From positions 9,789 through 33,605 of the forward strand of contig DBXD01000090.1 of assembly GCA_002309425.1 (NCBI GenBank): DNA of 23,817 nucleotides, in the 5' to 3' direction. This stretch comes from Cyanobacteria bacterium UBA1221. GTDB taxonomy: Bacteria > Cyanobacteriota > Vampirovibrionia > Gastranaerophilales > Gastranaerophilaceae. The translations under genes were made by a program, and so were the position numbers. The notes below the pieces were generated by a model. It ran no database searches. It had not been told where the DNA came from and saw only the letters and a list, made by a program, of their open reading frames with translations. Every line of letters starts with the position of its first letter. Position 1 is the stretch's first letter. Shown piece after piece: positions 21,747 to 23,817 of this stretch.

Positions 21747-23141
21747 TTAAGTTTTTTCTTTCGGTTTATATGCTATGTACGCAAAAATAAGACAAATCAG
21801 TCCAAACAATATTCCAAATCCCATTGTTGTGTGATATGAGTTAAGGAAGGCTGTGTTATATGTTTGCCCATGCTTTGTGTATATTTCGTTAAAGGTTTCA
21901 AACAGTGTAATTGTAACGGCGACACCGAGGATGTTTCCCATGTTTCTCGAAAGAGCAAGTATTCCTGACGCAATACCCAGTTCCCATTTTTTGACACTTG
22001 TCATTATTGCATTGTTTGACGGGGACTGGAATAACCCGTTACCTATCCCCATAATTCCCGATGCAATTACAATTTCAACGAATGATGTTGTGGTGTCAAA
22101 GGTTGAAAACATCAGCAGAGCAATTATATATACCGCAGGCCCTAAAAGTGTCAAGTATCTGCTGCCGTATTTCCCGGATAATCTGCCGCTTATGGGTGCG
22201 ATAACTGAAAGAGTTACCGAGTACGGAAGAATTAAGCATCCCGCAACGAGCGCATTCAATTTCAGTACATCCTGCAGATAAAACGGTAAGAGAATACTGT
22301 TTGTATACATCGCCATATATGAAGTCATAACCGCAATATTTCCGTAGGTAAATGGTTTTATCTTAAACATTGAAAAGTTTATTAACGGGTAATTTATTTT
22401 CATATCTCTAAAGTAAAACAGTCCGCCAAATATTAATGTAATTACCCCTAATGCAATTATATTAACTGAAGTCCAGCCCCATTTGTGTCCTTCTGATATA
22501 GCAAGCAGCAACGCAAACAGGCAAAGCGTAAAATACAAAAAACCTTTGTAGTCAAACTTGAATTCCTTCTTTTTTACGTACTTCGGTAGTAATATCCAAC
22601 TGTATATTGCACCTATAACTGCAATCGGGATACAGGGAAAAAATACGGAATGCCATCCGAAATAATTTATTAATATACCCCCCAGAGCAGGTCCGCTCAT
22701 TCCTCCTAATGCAATAATACAGCCGTTTAATCCCAGAGCCTTCCCTCTGCGTTCTTTTGTAAATATCCTTGCAATTATAGCCTGAGCGTTTGACAGCATA
22801 ATAGAAGCCCCGAGAGCTTCAATACATCTTGAAGCAATCAAAATATTAAATGATTGAGAATACATGCTTGATAATGCTCCGAGAGCAAACAGTATGTATC
22901 CTGTTGTGTAGAGTTTATTTTTTGGAAAAATATCTCCGAGTTTCCCAAAAAATGGTAAAAAAACGGTTAATATCAGCATGTAAGCAATCATTACCCACTG
23001 TATTTTTTCTATTGTCACGTTCAAATCGACAGACATCGGATACAATGCCAGATTAACAGTCGTAGAATCCAGCATGGCTATAAAATTGCCGATTGCGGCA
23101 ATTGCGAACATTTCCCATTTTACTTTTCTTCCAAAAGCCAT
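21747..23141 (-). CDS. MFS multidrug-type exporter, DHA2 (EmrB/QacA) family
   Basis: This 464-aa protein has about 14 hydrophobic helices, the hallmark of the DHA2 proton-coupled exporters. Motif D1-like MLDSTTVNLALYPM in TM1, motif A-like GKLGDIFPKNKLY between TM2 and TM3, and motif C-like GGMSGPALGG in TM5 are all visible; motif C marks antiporters. The substrate is unknown; drugs, bile salts and dyes are typical for the family. EmrB-type members pair with EmrA/HlyD adaptors, and a lone adaptor-like gene occurs at 3311-4066, but it is about 17 kb away. The start is 2 bp after the hydE stop, with AGAGGG upstream, so it is co-transcribed with hydE and probably with argS. Confidence 0.92.
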   Translation of the reverse strand: MAFGRKVKWEMFAIAAIGNFIAMLDSTTVNLALYPMSVDLNVTIEKIQWVMIAYMLILTVFLPFFGKLGDIFPKNKLYTTGYILFALGALSSMYSQSFNILIASRCIEALGASIMLSNAQAIIARIFTKERRGKALGLNGCIIALGGMSGPALGGILINYFGWHSVFFPCIPIAVIGAIYSWILLPKYVKKKEFKFDYKGFLYFTLCLFALLLAISEGHKWGWTSVNIIALGVITLIFGGLFYFRDMKINYPLINFSMFKIKPFTYGNIAVMTSYMAMYTNSILLPFYLQDVLKLNALVAGCLILPYSVTLSVIAPISGRLSGKYGSRYLTLLGPAVYIIALLMFSTFDTTTSFVEIVIASGIMGIGNGLFQSPSNNAIMTSVKKWELGIASGILALSRNMGNILGVAVTITLFETFNEIYTKHGQTYNTAFLNSYHTTMGFGILFGLICLIFAYIAYKPKEKT

Positions 23142-23143
23142 AC

Positions 23144-23817
23144 TTATCTGTTCCCTCTGTATCCGCGTTTTGTAGAAATTGTTCTGCCAATAGATTTGAT
23201 TTTATTTTCAATACATAATCTGCAATCTTCCGGCTTTTCATTCATACAAATTTTGTTTGGATAAATTTCATATTTTTCTCTGTATCCTGAGGATGTTATA
23301 TTTGGCATAACAACGTTGGCTCCGGATTGTAATGCAATGATTCTTCCGTTAGGATTTAATGTTTCCATAGCCGTTGTTGCCGGAATATTTATGTCGGGCA
23401 GCATTATCCTGGTAAGAGCCATAACTTTAAGCGCAAGATAAAAATCGCCGTTTTTTTCGTCTTTTAACGGAGTGTTCGGATTTGATATAAAAGGACCTAT
23501 ACCGACCATGTCTGCATTAATTGACTTAAAAAACAATATGTCATTTGCAAGAGATTCTGTTGTTTGCTCGGGTAATCCGACCAGACATCCGGTACCGACT
23601 TCGTATCCGAGTGTTTTTAAATCTTCAAGACACCTTAACCTGTTCTCAAAATTCATATTAGGGTGCATTTTTTTATATAATTCTTTATCTGTGGTTTCTA
23701 TTCTTATCAGGTATCTGTCAGCCCCGCAATCTTTATAAGCCTTGTATTCTTTAAAAGTTTTTTCGCCGATACTCAGTGTTACTGCAACATCGTGCTTTTT
23801 TATTTCCTCAATTATTC
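23144..23817 (-). CDS. hydE: [FeFe]-hydrogenase maturase HydE (radical SAM), C-terminal part, runs off the right edge
   Basis: The frame is open from the window edge (first full codon at 23815) to the stop at 23144, giving 223 residues without the N-terminal CxxxCxxC cluster site. RIETTDKELYKKMHPNMNFE, GYEVGTGCLVGLPEQT, MVGIGPFISNPNTPL and IPATTAMETLNPNGR match the HydE core of the biotin-synthase-like radical SAM family. Near the C-terminus CMNEKPEDCRLC has the CX7CX2C arrangement of the auxiliary Fe-S site typical of many HydE proteins. HydE helps build the diiron subcluster of [FeFe]-hydrogenase together with HydF and HydG, which indicates anaerobic hydrogen metabolism. The missing start lies beyond the window. 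It overlaps no gene and leads directly into the MFS exporter. Confidence 0.9.
   Translation of the reverse strand, partial: IIEEIKKHDVAVTLSIGEKTFKEYKAYKDCGADRYLIRIETTDKELYKKMHPNMNFENRLRCLEDLKTLGYEVGTGCLVGLPEQTTESLANDILFFKSINADMVGIGPFISNPNTPLKDEKNGDFYLALKVMALTRIMLPDINIPATTAMETLNPNGRIIALQSGANVVMPNITSSGYREKYEIYPNKICMNEKPEDCRLCIENKIKSIGRTISTKRGYRGNR

Noticed and set aside
1..23817. CRISPR arrays, tRNA or rRNA genes, insertion sequences and prophage
   Set aside because: No regularly spaced repeats, no cloverleaf-like or rRNA-like sequence and no transposase or integrase frame were seen. The phage-like glycine-rich segments belong to prepilin proteins without any phage genes nearby.

Overview
The window is AT-rich, densely coded bacterial DNA. 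It carries MinC-MinD-MinE, UvrB, ArgRS, SecG, MetK (5' end only), a HydE-type [FeFe]-hydrogenase maturase (3' part only), a DHA2-type exporter, a short HlyD-like adaptor and five type IV prepilin-like proteins. Fermentative hydrogen metabolism, a Min system, an envelope with adaptor-type exporters and many class-III prepilins together suggest a non-photosynthetic relative of Cyanobacteria, most likely Gastranaerophilales ('Candidatus Melainabacteria'/Vampirovibrionia) from a gut. This assignment is inference from gene content; no rRNA or marker phylogeny is present. No tRNA, rRNA, CRISPR array, transposase or prophage gene was found, and no gene-free stretch exceeds about 210 bp.

Layout. (1) 1-1317: the start of metK on the minus strand, then two tandem paralogous small genes of unknown function that arose from duplication of a 515-bp unit, followed by a REPIN-like pair of palindromes. 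(2) 1318-3309: uvrB, converging on (3) 4066-3311, a small HlyD/biotinyl-lipoyl membrane protein. (4) 4130-14320: a prepilin locus. One 367-aa prepilin-like gene reads leftward, and from a shared 179-bp divergent promoter region a four-gene operon reads rightward (931, 341, 1400 and 271 aa), ending in a strong terminator. (5) 14527-16955: minC-minD-minE on the minus strand, tightly coupled. (6) 17059-18183: a glucosaminidase-type cell-wall hydrolase, also minus. (7) 18324-19953: a rightward set of an NrtR-like Nudix/winged-helix regulator, secG and a FabG-like SDR. (8) 19973-23817: leftward argS, a 14-TM MFS exporter and the 3' part of hydE.

The most unusual part is the prepilin locus. Three of its proteins (931, 341 and 1400 aa) share an architecture I do not recognise as a described system. 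It consists of a prepilin N-terminus, a conserved HG[RQ]xxC motif just after the transmembrane helix, a CxFxx motif 30-41 residues later, a hydrophobic strand running into GGGG, very different lengths of Cys/Tyr/Asn/Gly-rich insertion, a conserved GGRG ... GGDGG region in the two giants, and the same C-terminal strand (GAVVIVW / GAVIVVW / GGVFITW). This looks like a glycine-rich domain of the phage-tail/adhesin type grafted onto pilin stalks and expanded by insertions. The two flanking prepilins (367 and 271 aa) are a separate class sharing a DxNGxxxPN motif. A plausible reading is a pilus or pseudopilus with a giant, disulfide-bonded tip or surface complex. No ATPase, platform protein or prepilin peptidase is in the window, so the assembly machinery must be elsewhere.
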